Positions 9,837-18,801 of a stretch of DNA of 64,000 bases are shown here, in pieces. How positions within the stretch are numbered: the stretch's first letter is position 1; every line of letters begins with the position of its first letter. The notes beneath the pieces are model-generated. The model made no database searches, was not told the DNA's origin, and saw only the letters and a program-made list of their open reading frames with translations. Source of the DNA: Lachnospiraceae bacterium (lineage in GTDB: Bacteria; Bacillota; Clostridia; Lachnospirales; Lachnospiraceae); the NCBI GenBank assembly GCA_022510685.1, contig JAFLTA010000004.1, positions 41,105 to 105,104 of the forward strand. Direction: 5' to 3'. A program made the position numbers and the translations under genes.

Positions 9837-10658
9837 CTAACCCTTTTGGGAACGCAGTATATGAATTTGATTGTGAAGCATAGCACTGCCATACTTTAAC
9901 TGACGCATCAGATAGCCTGTTTCCTTATCGGTCTTACCACTGCTATTTCGATTTAAGAATTGCAGCAACCGACCATTCCACATAGCTTCCTCTAATTCCA
10001 TATGGTAGGGAACGACTCCAATCCGTTCTCTGGGAATATGAAAACGATAACAAATACGTCTTAGATTCCATGCATGTTCCTGTTGATATTTTCCGATAAG
10101 AAATAGCATCTTTTCCCGACCCATGTGATAATTTTCAAAGAAATCCGCAATCATTTCCGGGTTCTGTATGAGATTAACAACAACGATATCTGCTTCTGAA
10201 AGAATGCCGGCAGAACTGAGATTTCGATTTGTTTCCGTATCAATAAATAAAATATCAGAAAAGTCCTCCAGACATTGAAACAAAGATTTCCTAACCAGCT
10301 CAAATTCATATTCAAATACATCATGGTTTACAATATAGCTTTGGGGCAGATAAAATAAGTTATCAAATAGAAGTGGAATTGCCGTCTGACGTACTACTTT
10401 GTGACCCAGGTTACCCGAATGCAGCTCTTTTAGCAAATGCTCCATACCGTATTTATGATAGTAATGCCCCTGCTCCCGCAGGCATTCAATACGATCCGGT
10501 GACAAAAGAATATCACCAATATTTCTAAGACTATAATGATTTTCCAGCAGCATATTCTTATTTCCACTATAGAATGTCATCATAGCTGCCATACAAGCAG
10601 TGTTGGTGGTAACTCCGGCATCACCACCCCTCACGCTGCTCCAAAATGCAATTTTCAA
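9837..10658 (-). CDS. MinD/ParA/TadZ-like SIMIBI protein with degenerate P-loop
   Basis: N-term MKIAFWSSVRGGDAGVTTNTACMAAMM aligns with KGGVGKTTTT but lacks the P-loop Lys; DILFIDTETN Walker A'-like. Confidence 0.62.
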   Translation of the reverse strand: MKIAFWSSVRGGDAGVTTNTACMAAMMTFYSGNKNMLLENHYSLRNIGDILLSPDRIECLREQGHYYHKYGMEHLLKELHSGNLGHKVVRQTAIPLLFDNLFYLPQSYIVNHDVFEYEFELVRKSLFQCLEDFSDILFIDTETNRNLSSAGILSEADIVVVNLIQNPEMIADFFENYHMGREKMLFLIGKYQQEHAWNLRRICYRFHIPRERIGVVPYHMELEEAMWNGRLLQFLNRNSSGKTDKETGYLMRQLKYGSAMLHNQIHILRSQKG

Positions 10659-10844
10659 TTGCTTCCCTTACCTCCTTCCCGATTATGACAACACTATTAT
10701 CCCATCACGTAAATTCTGTTTTTGATAGAACACGGAATACTGATACTATAACGAAAAGTTTTTGATTCGTAAATAGATTTTTTAACTTTCGGCTTTTTTC
10801 TGCTATTTTTACAAATATGAACCAAATTTTTCTCCAAAAAAGCA

Positions 10845-10876
10845 AAAAATACCTCTTTCAAAGAGGTATTTTTTAT
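10845..10876. terminator. Bidirectional terminator
   Basis: AAAAAATACCTCTTT-CAAAGAGGTATTTTTTA. Confidence 0.75.
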
Positions 10877-10905
10877 ATAATGCCATATTGATTCATTACA
10901 CCATA

Positions 10906-11871
10906 TCATGTCTTGTTTTCCGGATATGCCAGTTGCAACATTTCGATATCCCATCGCAAAAACATCTCATGTATCTGCTGTCCCATTTTTTGACCATGAA
11001 CACAAAAACGATAAACCCAGTGAAGCACCTCCAGCCAATCAGTTTCTTTCAGTCCATTCCGCACTTTATAGCGACTGCAAAGAATAACGCGCATGATAAG
11101 CAACTCCCCCAAAACCTGTTTTACGCGTGTCTGTGGCTTTTCTATGGGGTACTCTATATAGCGACCGGGAATACGATAGCAACAGTAATTTGTAAAAAAA
11201 AGCTGCCACTCTGTCCGAGTACCTTGTAAAAATGCAGATAGCATTTCCGTTTGGTTTCCCTCCTCTTGATAACAGTCAAAGCTATCTTCCAGATAGGGAC
11301 ACTCCGGAAACCTTAACAATACATCCAGACAGTCCATTGCCACATCCACAAATTTTTCAAAAGTAAAACTATTATTATTTATGGTTTTCCGAAAATCCGC
11401 AAGAACATTCTCGCTGTCCTTCCACATGGGAAGTCCTGACAAAAGCTGTTGCCCGTCAGAAACATCCGTATAACGCCATTGAACTTTTTTTGTCAAGAGG
11501 TATTTTGCCACAACAGGACAGGAAGCCATCATGGAAATCCATAGTTTTCCGTCTACCTGTGCTGTCAGTCTGGGAAACTTACGACAGGTATTGCACAAAG
11601 CTTTCTCGGAAATATTTTTCTGTATTCTACACAACCCATCCGAATCCAACATGGCACATCGACCTATACTGTCATTTTGAAAACAATATTCTCCGTTCCT
11701 TTCCTCTATGTGGGAAAGAATATCATCGCGAATCGGAGCCGGCTCCATCTGCTGAAACCTCTCATAGTCTTTGTTATCCACAACAATTTTCCACCCGGCA
11801 CAACAAGTTGCCGGACAATCTCCCGCCATACAGGAAAATGTGTCGTAAAGCTCCAATATTATCGTCTGCAT
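10906..11871 (-). CDS. FliB-like (flagellin lysine-N-methylase family) Cys-cluster protein
   Basis: MQTIILELYDTFSCMAGDCPATCCAGWKIVVD, CAMLDSDGLCRIQ, ALCNTCRKFPR. Confidence 0.75.
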   Translation of the reverse strand: MQTIILELYDTFSCMAGDCPATCCAGWKIVVDNKDYERFQQMEPAPIRDDILSHIEERNGEYCFQNDSIGRCAMLDSDGLCRIQKNISEKALCNTCRKFPRLTAQVDGKLWISMMASCPVVAKYLLTKKVQWRYTDVSDGQQLLSGLPMWKDSENVLADFRKTINNNSFTFEKFVDVAMDCLDVLLRFPECPYLEDSFDCYQEEGNQTEMLSAFLQGTRTEWQLFFTNYCCYRIPGRYIEYPIEKPQTRVKQVLGELLIMRVILCSRYKVRNGLKETDWLEVLHWVYRFCVHGQKMGQQIHEMFLRWDIEMLQLAYPENKT

Positions 11872-12023
11872 CAGAATGTTAAATCAGACTTATCATGAAG
11901 CAGTTTGGCTCCTTTTGCAATCAATACCACTCCTGCTGCAGTACCGGCAATAATCAAAAGAATACCCATAACAATATTACTGGCCCCCACTGATTTCATT
12001 GTCTTATATACTTTCTCGCCCAT
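11871..12023 (-). CDS. Small (50 aa) single-TM protein, not in the ORF track
   Basis: My translation: MGEKVYKTMKSVGASNIVMGILLIIAGTAAGVVLIAKGAKLLHDKSDLTF*; GGAGGG RBS upstream; TGATG overlap with the FliB-like start. Confidence 0.75.
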   Translation of the reverse strand: MGEKVYKTMKSVGASNIVMGILLIIAGTAAGVVLIAKGAKLLHDKSDLTF

Positions 12024-12068
12024 ATTTCCCTCCATTATTTCATATCCAAAAATAGAATGATTACGGTT

Positions 12069-12743
12069 TTATATTCCATACTCCGCATAATAATCATCAA
12101 TCGCTGCCTTTAACTTGTCATCAATGAGAATCTTCCCTTGATACTCTTTATTATACAGACAGGCAATCACATCTTCCATTGTAACGATAGCATTTGCCGG
12201 AAATCCGTATTTCTGCTGTATCTCCTCCAAGGCACTGGCATTAGAGGACAATCCTCTCTCCATTCTGTTGAGAGATACCATAAGTCCGACTATTTCCACG
12301 TCCCCCTGTGCCTTGATAATCGGGAATGTCTCCTCAATAGACTTTCCCGAAGTCGTCACATCTTCGATGATGACAACCTTATCTCCATCATTTATTTTAC
12401 TTCCGAGAAGAATACCGGTATCACCGTGGTCTTTGACCTCCTTGCGATTAGAGCAGTAACGGATTTCTTTGCCATACAGTTCACTGTAAGCAATTGTCGT
12501 TGCCACACTTAAAGGAATTCCCTTGTATGCCGGTCCGAAAAGAACATCGAAATCATCTCCGTAATTCTCATGGATTGCCTTGGCATAATACTCTCCCAAT
12601 TTCTTTAACTGTGCGCCCGTCACATAGGCACCTGCATTCATAAAGAATGGGGATTTTCGTCCGCTTTTCAAAGTAAATTCACCGAATTTCAAAACGTTAC
12701 AATCTACCATAAATTGAATAAATTCCTGTTTGTAAGATTCCAT
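12069..12743 (-). CDS. pyrE: Orotate phosphoribosyltransferase
   Basis: LKSGRKSPFFMNAG, GPAYKGIPLSV, VVIIEDVTTSGKSIEETFPI. Confidence 0.93.
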   Translation of the reverse strand: MESYKQEFIQFMVDCNVLKFGEFTLKSGRKSPFFMNAGAYVTGAQLKKLGEYYAKAIHENYGDDFDVLFGPAYKGIPLSVATTIAYSELYGKEIRYCSNRKEVKDHGDTGILLGSKINDGDKVVIIEDVTTSGKSIEETFPIIKAQGDVEIVGLMVSLNRMERGLSSNASALEEIQQKYGFPANAIVTMEDVIACLYNKEYQGKILIDDKLKAAIDDYYAEYGI

Positions 12744-12836
12744 AATATCATTTTCTCCTTTTATTTAAGCCATCTTTTCTATCTTATCATATTTTTTATC
12801 CATATTCAATTTATTTTCTCTTTATCGATACGAATC

Positions 12837-14129
12837 TTACCGGCACCCATACGAATAAATTTCTCCATTTAGAGCATTCACATAGAGGTTAAGTTCATCC
12901 TGATTCGAACCAAGTTTTCCACGAAATTCCCAACATGGATATACATTCTTTTTTCTATCTGAATACCAGCAGGGGCAGTATACAAAACCCACTTCCTCAA
13001 TATCAACCGTCTCGTCTATCTCAATGATTTCTTGCGGTATCAAATTTTTCTCTAAAATGGAAACGGCTTCCTGAATGCTAACAATGTAATCCTGAGCTTC
13101 ACCTTCCGGTATGACCTCCTCCGACTCGCTGTCGCTTCCCAGACAAGCATTAACTGTTTGACCATTGACTACATACGCCATTCTATCATCTCCATCCACG
13201 CTATTCTTAATTGAATATATCTCCCCATAAGACGATATATAGGCAAAAGGAATTTCCTGATATACCCTCCGCAGCCGAAACATGTATCCATATTTATCTT
13301 TAAGCCGAAACACTTTTACTTCCGGTACATCCACGGTAACATCTTTGGCACAGGGCAAAAAAATCCCCTGCTCAAAATACCGCTTTGTTAAATCGGCAGC
13401 CGTCTTTACTGTCATTTTGCCCGACAATAACTCCCATGATTTGTCTGCCAATTCAGATACTTTTCCCTCCGCAACAGTTTCTGCATCCTCTCCATAAAAA
13501 ACATCTGCTTCTGCACGAGATTTTGAACCTAAATATTTTGCAATGATACCATCACTCATGGAATAGACTCCACCGGCATTCATTAGTATGTAACATCGTT
13601 TCGTATTTATAAAAAAACTATTTCCCGTTTCAAAATCCGGATAATATTTCGATACAGCCGGAAAACTATAGGGGTATTTTTTGCTCACATCACTTTCATA
13701 CTCCCCACCACTATCCCGTATCTCCTTATCAGTGTCTATGTCATTAATTTTTGATCTTTTTAACCATCTTTTTATCGCAGCCAGACTGTCAGCCGGTGTA
13801 ATATCTTGTTTCTCAACCTTCAACTCCATCACTGTTTCCAATTTATCTATGGGAGCAAATTCACAGGAATCAAAAGATAATACGTTAGACTCTAAAGCTC
13901 TTATAGCCTCCACATCTGATTTGTAATTCGTTATACACTTTAAGATAGAAACCCTGTTTTTATAATACTGATTTTTATATTCTATCGCCGAAACCGCGGA
14001 ATCGAGTGTATTTTGCACTTCCTCATTTTCCACTCTGTTTTCTGTATTTTTCTCTTTGTCTTCATTACTACAACTGCACAACATGATTGCGCAACAAAAT
14101 AAAGCAATTTTAAATAATCTTCCTCTCAT
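12837..14129 (-). CDS. Lipoprotein of unknown function
   Basis: MRGRLFKIALFCCAIMLCSCSNEDKE lipoprotein leader; start chosen within ORF open to 14150. Confidence 0.7.
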   Translation of the reverse strand: MRGRLFKIALFCCAIMLCSCSNEDKEKNTENRVENEEVQNTLDSAVSAIEYKNQYYKNRVSILKCITNYKSDVEAIRALESNVLSFDSCEFAPIDKLETVMELKVEKQDITPADSLAAIKRWLKRSKINDIDTDKEIRDSGGEYESDVSKKYPYSFPAVSKYYPDFETGNSFFINTKRCYILMNAGGVYSMSDGIIAKYLGSKSRAEADVFYGEDAETVAEGKVSELADKSWELLSGKMTVKTAADLTKRYFEQGIFLPCAKDVTVDVPEVKVFRLKDKYGYMFRLRRVYQEIPFAYISSYGEIYSIKNSVDGDDRMAYVVNGQTVNACLGSDSESEEVIPEGEAQDYIVSIQEAVSILEKNLIPQEIIEIDETVDIEEVGFVYCPCWYSDRKKNVYPCWEFRGKLGSNQDELNLYVNALNGEIYSYGCR

Positions 14130-14173
14130 GATAACCCCTCCATATTTCATTTGTTATTTTTAATATTACTCTG

Positions 14174-15076
14174 TCACTCCACGCAGCCAATCAATTCCTG
14201 AATGTCCTTCACCCCCTGTCTTTCCATAAAATTTTCAATGCCTTTGATAACTTTGACCGTGGTTGCCGGGTCGTTAAAATTTGCCGTTCCCACTGCCACC
14301 ATGGTAGCCCCTGCCATGAGAAATTCCAACGCATCCTCTGCTGTACGGATTCCACCCATTCCTAACACCGGTATCTTTACCGCATGTGCCGTCTGGTAAA
14401 CCATGCGCACCGCTACCGGCTTCACCGCAGGACCGGACAGACCGCCCGTCTTATTTGCCAAAGCAAAGGTACGCCGGTTCACATCAATCTTCATCCCCGT
14501 CAGGGTATTGATAAGGGATACCGCATCCGCACCGCCTGCCTCCGCTGCTTTTGCTGTTTCGGTGATATCCGTCACATTGGGACTAAGCTTCATAATTACA
14601 GGCTGCTTCGCCTTTGCCTTGATGGCTGCCGTAATTTTTTCCACCTGCTTTGGGTCTTGTCCAAAAGCAATCCCCCCCGCTTTTACATTGGGACAAGAAA
14701 TATTAATCTCCAGCATGGCGATATCTTCCTCAGCCAGGTGCTCCACAACATCTATGTAATCTTCGGGAGTTTTCCCGCAGACATTGACAATAATATTGGT
14801 ATCGTACTGCTTCAAAAACGGAATATCCCTCTCTATAAACACGTCGATACCGGGATTTTGCAAACCAATGGCATTTAACATACCACCGTAAGTTTCACAC
14901 ACGCGAGGTGTAGGATTTCCCTCCCATGGCACATTCGCTACACCCTTGGTGGTCACTGCCCCCAGAAGGCTTAAGTCTATATATTCCCCGTATTCCGCTC
15001 CGGAACCAAAGGTTCCCGAAGCTGTTGTCACAGGATTTTTCATGGGTATTCCTGCAAAATTCACTGCCAGATTCAT
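14174..15076 (-). CDS. pyrD: Dihydroorotate dehydrogenase B, catalytic subunit
   Basis: MNLAVNFAGIPMKNPVTTASGTFGSG, EINISCPNVKAGG, IPVLGMGGIRTAEDALEFLMAGA. Confidence 0.94.
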   Translation of the reverse strand: MNLAVNFAGIPMKNPVTTASGTFGSGAEYGEYIDLSLLGAVTTKGVANVPWEGNPTPRVCETYGGMLNAIGLQNPGIDVFIERDIPFLKQYDTNIIVNVCGKTPEDYIDVVEHLAEEDIAMLEINISCPNVKAGGIAFGQDPKQVEKITAAIKAKAKQPVIMKLSPNVTDITETAKAAEAGGADAVSLINTLTGMKIDVNRRTFALANKTGGLSGPAVKPVAVRMVYQTAHAVKIPVLGMGGIRTAEDALEFLMAGATMVAVGTANFNDPATTVKVIKGIENFMERQGVKDIQELIGCVE

Positions 15077-15175
15077 GCCCTTCCTCCTACTACATCAGTA
15101 TCGTCTTTGGTGACAAAGATATATTTCATTGGTACGAAACACTATTCTGTCATCTAACACTTATTTTTCATTCCC

Positions 15176-15955
15176 TCATATTTTCACAGTCTGTGCATCA
15201 AACACAGGACCGTCTTTACATATCCTCGTATTGTTTACATGACTGTGACTGTCCTTCTCCAAGGTCTTACACACACATCCCAGGCAGGCACCGATGCCAC
15301 ACGCCATGCGTTCCTCCAAAGAAATTTGTGCCGGAATGCCATATTCTGCAGCATATTCCTTGACACCTCGAAGCATAGGCATGGGACCACAGGCATAAAT
15401 GGTATCTGCCGTCAGCCCCTCTGCACGGATGGCGTCAATGACATTTCCTTTCGTTCCCACACTGCCGTCCTCCGTAGATACATAGACTTTGGCATAGGGT
15501 TCAAATTCTTCCTTTAGGAACAGGTCATTGTCACGATACCCTAATACCACCTGTACCTCACCGGACAGGGATTTTGCAAGAGCGAGCATAGGCGGAATGC
15601 CAATTCCACCACCAATCAGTATACTCTTTCCGGCTTTTGCTGTAAAGCCATTGCCCAGGGGCCCTAATACCTCTATGATATCACTCACATTTCTTCTCGA
15701 AAATTCCTCCGTCCCCTGACCTGCCACCCGGTAAACAATACGAAGCAATCTGTCCTCACCCTGAATTTCACAAATACTGATAGGTCGCGGAAGTAACCGG
15801 CTGCCGTCCCGACTGTACAGAGACAAAAACTGTCCGGGTACAGACATTGCAGCCACGTTATAATCTTCCGGAAATTTTAGCCACATGCTGAAAATTCCCG
15901 GTGCCAGTTCTACCTGACCTGTAATCGTTGCCGTACATTTCTTTTTCTCTGCCAT
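15176..15955 (-). CDS. pyrK: Dihydroorotate dehydrogenase B, electron transfer subunit
   Basis: FAD/NAD ferredoxin-reductase fold and C-terminal Cys cluster CGIGACLGCVCKT; start chosen at MAEKKKCTATITGQVEL (ORF open to 16000). Confidence 0.92.
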   Translation of the reverse strand: MAEKKKCTATITGQVELAPGIFSMWLKFPEDYNVAAMSVPGQFLSLYSRDGSRLLPRPISICEIQGEDRLLRIVYRVAGQGTEEFSRRNVSDIIEVLGPLGNGFTAKAGKSILIGGGIGIPPMLALAKSLSGEVQVVLGYRDNDLFLKEEFEPYAKVYVSTEDGSVGTKGNVIDAIRAEGLTADTIYACGPMPMLRGVKEYAAEYGIPAQISLEERMACGIGACLGCVCKTLEKDSHSHVNNTRICKDGPVFDAQTVKI

Positions 15956-15971
15956 AATCTCCCCGTTTCTT

Positions 15972-16892
15972 TTATTTAATCGCATTGTTAATATCTGCAA
16001 TCATATCGATTACTGCCTGCCTGGAAGCATCTGCATAGTTTTCCTCCCCAAAGCGACTGTATGCATCCTGCTTATAAGCCGCAATAATACCCCGGGAGGA
16101 ATTGACGATAGCCCCCAGCCCATCTGCATTAAAGTATGGCTTCAGCCCCTCTGCCGTACCTCCCTGAGCACCATAACCCGGTACGAGGATATACGTTTTC
16201 GGCATGAGTTTTCGCAGTGCTTTTCCCATCTCCGGATAGGTGGCTCCTATTACACAGCCTACATTACTGTAAGTATCACCCATACACTGCTCTCCCCATT
16301 CTACTACCTTCTCGGCCACCAGCTCATACAATGGTCTTCCGTCGATTAATTGGTCCTGAAATTCCCCGCTGGAGGGATTGGACGTCTTCACCAATACGAA
16401 TATACCTTTATTTTCTTTATTGCATATATCTACAAATGGATTGACACCATCACTTCCTAAATAAGGATTTACCGTGAGGAAATCTTCATCAAATCCGGCA
16501 TAAGTTTTATTTCCCACTGTAACCTTTCCCAAATGCCCCACTGCATAGGCTGTGGAAGTGGAGCCAATGTCGCCGCGCTTGGCATCACCAATGACAACCA
16601 ATCCCTTTTCTTTACAGTAATCTACTGTCTTTTTGAAAGATATGAGTCCCGGGATTCCAAACTGCTCATACATGGCTATCTGTGGCTTTACTGCCGGTAT
16701 CAGATCACAGGTTGCATCCACAATCCCCTTGTTAAACTGCCAGATTGCCTCTGCCGCCCCCTCTAAAGTTTCCCCGAATTCTTCAAAGGCTTTTTTCTGA
16801 ATATGCTGCGGCACATAGCTTAACATGGGGTCTAAACCGACTACAATGGGCGCATCTTTTTTAGTAATCTGCTGAATTAATTCGTTAATCAT
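15972..16892 (-). CDS. pyrF: Orotidine 5'-phosphate decarboxylase
   Basis: IVVGLDPMLSYVP, VIGDAKRGDIGSTSTAYA, GVNPFVDIC, VPGYGAQGGTAEGL. Confidence 0.94.
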   Translation of the reverse strand: MINELIQQITKKDAPIVVGLDPMLSYVPQHIQKKAFEEFGETLEGAAEAIWQFNKGIVDATCDLIPAVKPQIAMYEQFGIPGLISFKKTVDYCKEKGLVVIGDAKRGDIGSTSTAYAVGHLGKVTVGNKTYAGFDEDFLTVNPYLGSDGVNPFVDICNKENKGIFVLVKTSNPSSGEFQDQLIDGRPLYELVAEKVVEWGEQCMGDTYSNVGCVIGATYPEMGKALRKLMPKTYILVPGYGAQGGTAEGLKPYFNADGLGAIVNSSRGIIAAYKQDAYSRFGEENYADASRQAVIDMIADINNAIK

Positions 16893-16939
16893 TTTGACAA
16901 TTCCTTTCTTCTATATTTTCTTGCAATGGCTCGCTTTTG

Positions 16940-17036
16940 CGTTTATTATATCATATTTACTGCACAAGGTTTCTGCGCATATTGAGAACGAAGTTCTCAC
17001 AAGATAAACGCCGCTTTTGCGTTTATTATATCATAT
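16940..17036 (-). repeat. Dispersed structured repeat (copy in pyr cluster): one 80-bp unit plus start of a second
   Basis: Minus strand ATATGATATAATAAACGCAAAAGCGGCGTTTATCTTGTGAGAACTTCGTTCTCAATATGCGCAGAAACCTTGTGCAGTAAATATGATATAATAAACGC; matches 43992-44157. Confidence 0.9.
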
Positions 17037-17039
17037 CTC

Positions 17040-18311
17040 TTATTTCTCATATACCAGTTTTCCATCCACGAAGGTTTTCTCAATCACCCCATACACCCGT
17101 TTTCCGTCAAAAGGGGTATTCTTTCCCTTGGAGACGAAGCTGCTGCTGTCAATGGCATATTCTGTATCAATATCCGCAACGACCAAATCCGCTGCACTGC
17201 CGGGAGCCAGTGTTCCCTTAGGGATACCCAGGACTTTTGCCGGATTGGCACTCATTTTTTCCACTAATCCCGAAAGACTTAAATACCCTGCCTTCACAAG
17301 CTCTGTATAACTGATTGCAAAAGAAGTCTCCAACCCTACGATTCCAAAAGGTGCCTTTTTCATTGTCTGGTTTTTTTCCTCTGCCCCGTGAGGTGCATGA
17401 TCTGTGGAAATGATATCCATCGTCCCGTCAGACAGGGCTTTTTTCAAAGCCTCCACATCTTTCCTGCTCCTAAGGGGCGGATTCATCTTAAATCTGCCGT
17501 GATCCTCCGTAATATCTTCGTCTGTCATCGTGAAGTGATGGGGACAGACTTCTCCCGTCACGTTAAGTCCCTGCTTTTTCGCCATCTCCACCAAAACTGC
17601 GCTGTCAGCCGTAGAGCAATGACATAAATGCAATTGGCATCCGGTCTCCTTTGCCATGAAGATATCTCTGGCGGCAATTACATCTTCCACCGCGTTTGTA
17701 ATGCCGGGAAGGCCTAACTCCTCTGCTCGCGCTCCCGCGTTCATCACTCCGCCATCTACCAACGCCTTATCCTCACAATGAGAAAACATAGGCATATCGT
17801 TCCCTGCTGCCTCCTGTAACCCTTTACGAAAGACAAGAGAGTCCATGACCGACTTACCATCTTCGCTCAATGCCACTGCGCCTGCCCGTTTCATTCCGGC
17901 GATATCCGCGAGTTCCTTTCCCTCCTGCCCCAACGTTACCGCACCCACCGGCAGGATATGAACCGGTGACTGTTTTGCCCGTTCCAAGAGTTCTGTAACC
18001 CGCTCCGGACTGTCAATGACCGGATTTGTGTTGGGCATGGGACAAATGGTAGTGACACCACCCTTTGCTGCTGCATTGGCTCCTGTTGCTATCGTCTCTT
18101 TATACTCATATCCCGGCTCTCGTAAATGCACATGTAAATCAATAAAGCCGGGCATAATTATTTTTCCTGTGGCATCAATTTTTTGTTCTGCATCTTCGAC
18201 AATATGATCTGCCACGTTTTTAACTACACCGTCTTCCAACAAAATATCTCGTTTGCCGTCAATCCCCTGAGCGGGATCTACCAAATGTCCACCATAAATA
18301 AGTGTTTTCAT
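17040..18311 (-). CDS. pyrC: Dihydroorotase
   Basis: MPGFIDLHVHLREPGYEYKETIATG, DAPH-type STDHAPHGAEEK; start chosen at MKTLIYGGHLVDP with AGGAGG upstream. Confidence 0.93.
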   Translation of the reverse strand: MKTLIYGGHLVDPAQGIDGKRDILLEDGVVKNVADHIVEDAEQKIDATGKIIMPGFIDLHVHLREPGYEYKETIATGANAAAKGGVTTICPMPNTNPVIDSPERVTELLERAKQSPVHILPVGAVTLGQEGKELADIAGMKRAGAVALSEDGKSVMDSLVFRKGLQEAAGNDMPMFSHCEDKALVDGGVMNAGARAEELGLPGITNAVEDVIAARDIFMAKETGCQLHLCHCSTADSAVLVEMAKKQGLNVTGEVCPHHFTMTDEDITEDHGRFKMNPPLRSRKDVEALKKALSDGTMDIISTDHAPHGAEEKNQTMKKAPFGIVGLETSFAISYTELVKAGYLSLSGLVEKMSANPAKVLGIPKGTLAPGSAADLVVADIDTEYAIDSSSFVSKGKNTPFDGKRVYGVIEKTFVDGKLVYEK

Positions 18312-18335
18312 GTATGCCTCCTGATTAAGTAACAA

Positions 18336-18368
18336 AAGAGCATCTGCCGGAAACGGCAGATGCCTCTA
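18336..18368 (-). terminator. Terminator-like hairpin between NUDIX gene and pyrC
   Basis: Minus strand GCATCTGCCG-TTTC-CGGCAGATGC-TCTTTTGTT. Confidence 0.7.
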
Positions 18369-18372
18369 ATAG

Positions 18373-18780
18373 CTAATACAAATCCGCTTGTTGCAAATCT
18401 TCAAGCATCCGTTTGTTACTGATATACTCGTCAAACTCCATAGGTGTAATCCACTGGGCATCGTTCAATTCTTCTGACAACCGGACATCATCTTCATCCA
18501 TTTCCGTCAGACAGAGATACGCCAACCCCAGATTACATTCTGAGCCAATCATAACCGTCCATGTATACAGTACACGACCGGCAACGGTAATCAATCCTGT
18601 CTGCTCCTGAATCACGCGTACAACCGCGGCTTCCGGAGACTCTCCAAACTCTGCAACACCATCTACAAACTCCCACTGGTATGGGTTCGCAATGTTATCA
18701 TCATACCATTTTTCAACTGTTAAAAATTTATCATCTTTCTGTACAATTCCCTTTACAAGGATACGATATTGGTTCATCAA
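18373..18780 (-). CDS. NUDIX hydrolase
   Basis: EFVDGVAEFGESPEAAVVRVIQEQTGL NUDIX-box-like segment. Confidence 0.75.
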   Translation of the reverse strand: MMNQYRILVKGIVQKDDKFLTVEKWYDDNIANPYQWEFVDGVAEFGESPEAAVVRVIQEQTGLITVAGRVLYTWTVMIGSECNLGLAYLCLTEMDEDDVRLSEELNDAQWITPMEFDEYISNKRMLEDLQQADLY

Positions 18781-18801
18781 ATTCCCCCTATCTGTGCAAT
18801 G

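Noticed and set aside
14384-14878. 164-aa + strand ORF
   Set aside because: Antisense to pyrD, composition inconsistent with a real protein
18311-18420. PyrR-type attenuator before pyrC
   Set aside because: Terminator-like hairpin present but I cannot find the conserved PyrR anti-antiterminator loop
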